NCBI RefSeq assembly: GCF_017875315.1
Contig: NZ_JAGGMM010000001.1
Span: 1,051,847-1,115,846 of the forward strand
Length of the DNA: 64,000 nucleotides
DNA from: Methanomicrobium sp. W14
Lineage (GTDB): Archaea; Halobacteriota; Methanomicrobia; Methanomicrobiales; Methanomicrobiaceae
Reading direction: 5' to 3'
Below are positions 62,107 through 64,000 of the stretch, piece after piece. A program made the translations under genes and the position numbers. Positions within the stretch are counted from its first letter, which is position 1, and the number at the start of each line of letters is the position of its first letter. The notes under the pieces were generated by a model, which saw only the letters and a program-made list of their open reading frames with translations, was not told the DNA's origin and made no database searches.

Positions 62107-62955
62107 TCACCTGCTCTTTTCGCCTGAAAGACTGCACTTGGCCTCATCTGCGAACCACAATGTTCTCTGCGGGAACGGTATCTGAATACCTCCGTCCTCA
62201 AGGGCCAGTTTTATCTTCCATAAAAGCTCCATTCTTACGTCCCACCATACTAAAGAAGGCGCCCATACCCTTACACAGATATTTACACTACTCTCATCCA
62301 GTTTATCCACATATACTGTAGGCTCAGGATTTTTTAACGCAAAAGGATGCCTGGATACTACTCCTTTTATGATTTTTATTGCTGCGTCAGCATCGTCTTC
62401 ATACCTTATTCCTACAGTATACTCAAACCGCCTTGCAGCATGCGCCACATAATTTTCTATTTCAGACGTAAACATGGTCTGATTAGGAATTCTTGTAAAG
62501 ATACCGTCGTAGGTTTTTATCACAGTCGAGAGAATCTGAATATTTTCAACAGTTCCCGTAACATTCCCCACGCCTATAATGTCACCAATTTTTATAGGTC
62601 TCTCAAAAAACAGAATTACCCCGGAGATAACATTTGAAAAAAGGCTCTGACCGGCTATACCTATAATAATCGCCAGAAGTCCTCCTGCAACGAAAATACC
62701 CGAGAGATCAACTTTTATATATGGCAGAGCTACAAGAAAACCAACTGCAATTATAATCATAGAAATTATTTTGCCTACTGTTTCCCTGTCACTTATTGGA
62801 ATTTTGTCAGAAATCCGCCTTTTTACATTAATAGAGATTATTTTGGCAATTATTATGGAAGAAAACAGTATCACAAAAAAAATGATTACGTCTATTGTTG
62901 TTACCCCGCTCTTTGTCAGGGGGACAAAAAAAACAGATATTAACGAATCACTCAA
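62107..62955 (-). CDS. mscS: Small-conductance mechanosensitive channel MscS
   Basis: A 282-residue MscS-type channel. Three helices in the first 100 residues end in the pore stretch GIAGQSLFSNVISGVILFFERP (about 100-121), followed by the beta domain IKIGDIIGVGNVTGTVENIQILSTVIKTYDG near 122-152 and the alpha/beta vestibule. It opens under membrane tension to relieve osmotic stress. TTG at 62955 overlaps the stop of the upstream DUF432 gene, with GAGGGGA before it, so the two are made together. Confidence 0.93.
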   Translation of the reverse strand: MSDSLISVFFVPLTKSGVTTIDVIIFFVILFSSIIIAKIISINVKRRISDKIPISDRETVGKIISMIIIAVGFLVALPYIKVDLSGIFVAGGLLAIIIGIAGQSLFSNVISGVILFFERPIKIGDIIGVGNVTGTVENIQILSTVIKTYDGIFTRIPNQTMFTSEIENYVAHAARRFEYTVGIRYEDDADAAIKIIKGVVSRHPFALKNPEPTVYVDKLDESSVNICVRVWAPSLVWWDVRMELLWKIKLALEDGGIQIPFPQRTLWFADEAKCSLSGEKSR

Positions 62956-63680
62956 TCAAATCCCCTCTCCATTAGATAATACCTCTTTATAGCCGGAATA
63001 TTTCGTGTCGTGTAGAGCTCTGCAGATTTCTCCATTCCAACAAGTAAAGGCACATTGAGAAATTCAGTTTCGGCAATATTTTTCTGGTATATTTTCATCT
63101 GTGCAACCATTGAAACCAGATTCTCATTGTAATATACCTTCATGCCGTAACTGTCGAAAACCAGTTTTGAAACAGATGCTATAGTGCTGTCTGAATTAAT
63201 TATAGTAATCGATAAAACTCCCTCTTTGAGTATATCAACTTCAGGAAGGTCTCTTCTCAGATAACTCTTATAGTACTTTACAATTTCACCGTTTGTCGGG
63301 TCTCCGTAAAGCGAATATTTTGCTGGCTGAAGCGAAAACAGATCCAAAGGTTCAAGATTCTTTTTTGACTCCAGAAAAACACCGATTTCTATAGGAAAAG
63401 TCAGGTAATACATAATATTTGATTCAGGGGAGACCAAAACCCTTTCAAAATCTATTTCCAGATATTTAGTAATATATTTTGGAAGATTTACAGGTTCTAC
63501 AGGATTAACATGGATTTTTTCGCCAGGTGAAGATATAAGGCATTCATATTTTTCTCCGCAACAATTGCGCACATACCTGTATATGCCATTATTTTCTGTG
63601 ATATCAATAGTTAACCCTTCCTTTTCAAGATGGACAGGATAACTGTATATTCCGTACATTGCTGAAAAAATAAGATTCAT
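62952..63680 (-). CDS. DUF432 family protein, partner of MscS
   Basis: A 242-residue archaeal protein of the DUF432 family, often next to mscS. After SAMYGIYSYPVHLEKEGLTIDITEN at the start it is beta-rich, with LVSPESNIMYYLTFPIEIGVFL near 100 and SKLVFDSYGMKVYYNENLVSMVAQMKI near 175-200. No membrane helix is evident once translation starts at the ATG 63680; an upstream in-frame start would add a hydrophobic leader. It overlaps mscS by four bases. A role in gating or assembling the channel is a context-based guess. Confidence 0.8.
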   Translation of the reverse strand: MNLIFSAMYGIYSYPVHLEKEGLTIDITENNGIYRYVRNCCGEKYECLISSPGEKIHVNPVEPVNLPKYITKYLEIDFERVLVSPESNIMYYLTFPIEIGVFLESKKNLEPLDLFSLQPAKYSLYGDPTNGEIVKYYKSYLRRDLPEVDILKEGVLSITIINSDSTIASVSKLVFDSYGMKVYYNENLVSMVAQMKIYQKNIAETEFLNVPLLVGMEKSAELYTTRNIPAIKRYYLMERGFD

Positions 63681-63890
63681 TATTGCTGATAAATCTTTTT
63701 GAGATATTAAAAAAACTAATGAAAAAATCAAAAATTCAAATTCCTTTACTTTAATTAAACAGAATAAAAACATCAGTGAAAAAAACGAACAGTGACAAAG
63801 AAAGTCATCTTCAAACTCTCAGAACACAAACAGATTGCAAAAACAGAAAATCAATACAAAAAAACGTCTTTCAAAATCACTTACAATTAA

Positions 63891-63923
63891 ATCAAAAAAC
63901 TAAATCAAAAACACAAAAAAAGA
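63891..63923 (-). terminator. Oligo-T tract after 5S rRNA
   Basis: On the minus strand, just after the 5S rRNA end, come several T runs (TCTTTTTTTGTGTTTTTG, then AGTTTTTTGA). Archaeal RNA polymerase ends at such tracts without a hairpin. The stretch 63681-63940 holds no gene; a 74-codon plus-strand frame across it is Lys/Gln/Thr-rich noise. Confidence 0.5.
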
Positions 63924-63940
63924 CACTCATCACTTCTCTA

Positions 63941-64000
63941 TTAAGCAGTTGCAGCGTTAGATGTTTCCCGAGAACTCGCGTATCTCAGTACACCATCTGA
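63941..64000 (-). rRNA. rrf: 5S ribosomal RNA, 3' part (cut by window end)
   Basis: The reverse strand reads GGTGTACTGAGATACGCGAG followed by TTCTCGGGAAACATC, the conserved loop E/helix IV-V region of archaeal 5S rRNA, then the closing AACGCTGC and a 3' arm ACTGCTTAA at about 63941-63949 that would pair with the 5' end beyond the window. About half the molecule is present. As 5S is normally last in an rRNA operon, 23S and 16S should lie to the right on the same strand. Confidence 0.85.

Noticed and set aside
63776..64000. 74-codon plus-strand reading frame at the right end
   Set aside because: Composition is Lys/Gln/Thr/Ser-rich and it crosses the 5S rRNA gene on the other strand.
1..64000. 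CRISPR array or insertion sequence
   Set aside because: No regularly spaced repeats, cas genes, transposase motifs or terminal inverted repeats were noticed in reading the window.

Overview
This window is chromosomal DNA of a methanogenic archaeon, most likely of the order Methanomicrobiales. Visible evidence is three methanogenesis marker genes (mmp2, mtxX/mmp4, mmp10), an archaeal histone, the archaeal GatDE amidotransferase, archaeal RfcL with a C-terminal PIP-box, archaeal S-adenosylmethionine synthetase, L10e, DacZ, type IV pilins with archaeal class III leaders, and ribosome binding sites of the GAGGTGAT type. The order-level assignment is inference. About 65 protein genes, one tRNA-Thr and the 3' part of a 5S rRNA gene are described. 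No CRISPR array or insertion sequence was seen.

Layout. 0.2-3.5 kb: cobamide salvage (cbiZ, a TIM-barrel protein resembling CbiR) and a CbiK-like chelatase homologue. 3.7-5 kb: two overlapping pilin genes. 5.3-9 kb: a BtuFCD corrinoid importer with a cob(I)alamin adenosyltransferase. 9.1-12.7 kb: an ECF importer with an unusual S-A-A fusion plus a second S component. 12.9-15.3 kb: two universal-stress-like proteins flanking an ArsB/NhaD-type permease. 15.5-18.3 kb: two secreted transglutaminase-like proteins. 18.4-21 kb: archaemetzincin, a UPF0146 protein and RfcL. 21.2-23.4 kb: mmp2, mtxX and histone. 23.5-27 kb: mat-hisG-hisA-hisB. 27.2-34.2 kb: the partial reductive TCA branch (fumarase, korDABC, sucCD) with the c-di-AMP synthase dacZ as last gene.

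34.4-36.8 kb: an HTH-FHA protein and a membrane Ser/Thr kinase, facing a small secreted Cys-rich peptide gene. 37-40.4 kb: L10e and an SsuABC-type importer. 40.6-43.2 kb: a PKD surface protein gene interrupted by one in-frame TAA. 43.4-47.9 kb: argH-gatD-gatE. 48-52.3 kb: a voltage-gated K+ channel and the CbiMNQO cobalt/nickel importer. 52.3-54.8 kb: a SPASM radical SAM protein and Mmp10. 54.9-56.7 kb: tRNA-Thr followed by a small accessory stretch (HicB-like remnant, unknown Cys-rich protein, MntA/HepT module). 56.7-63.7 kb: DUF3089 protein, sensor histidine kinase, a 59-residue conserved protein, SulP permease, MscS channel and DUF432 protein. 63.9-64 kb: 3' end of a 5S rRNA gene whose operon continues beyond the window.

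How the genes fit together. Much of the window serves cobalt and corrinoids: metal import (CbiMNQO), corrinoid import (BtuFCD), adenosylation, and lower-ligand remodelling (CbiZ, CbiR-like). This matches the heavy corrinoid demand of methanogenesis; Mmp10 itself is a B12-dependent radical SAM methylase of methyl-coenzyme M reductase. The fum-kor-suc genes make 2-oxoglutarate for biosynthesis. The most unusual items are the HTH-FHA/kinase pair, the ECF S-A-A fusion, the catalytic-site losses in the CbiK-like and one transglutaminase-like protein, and the radical SAM partner of Mmp10.
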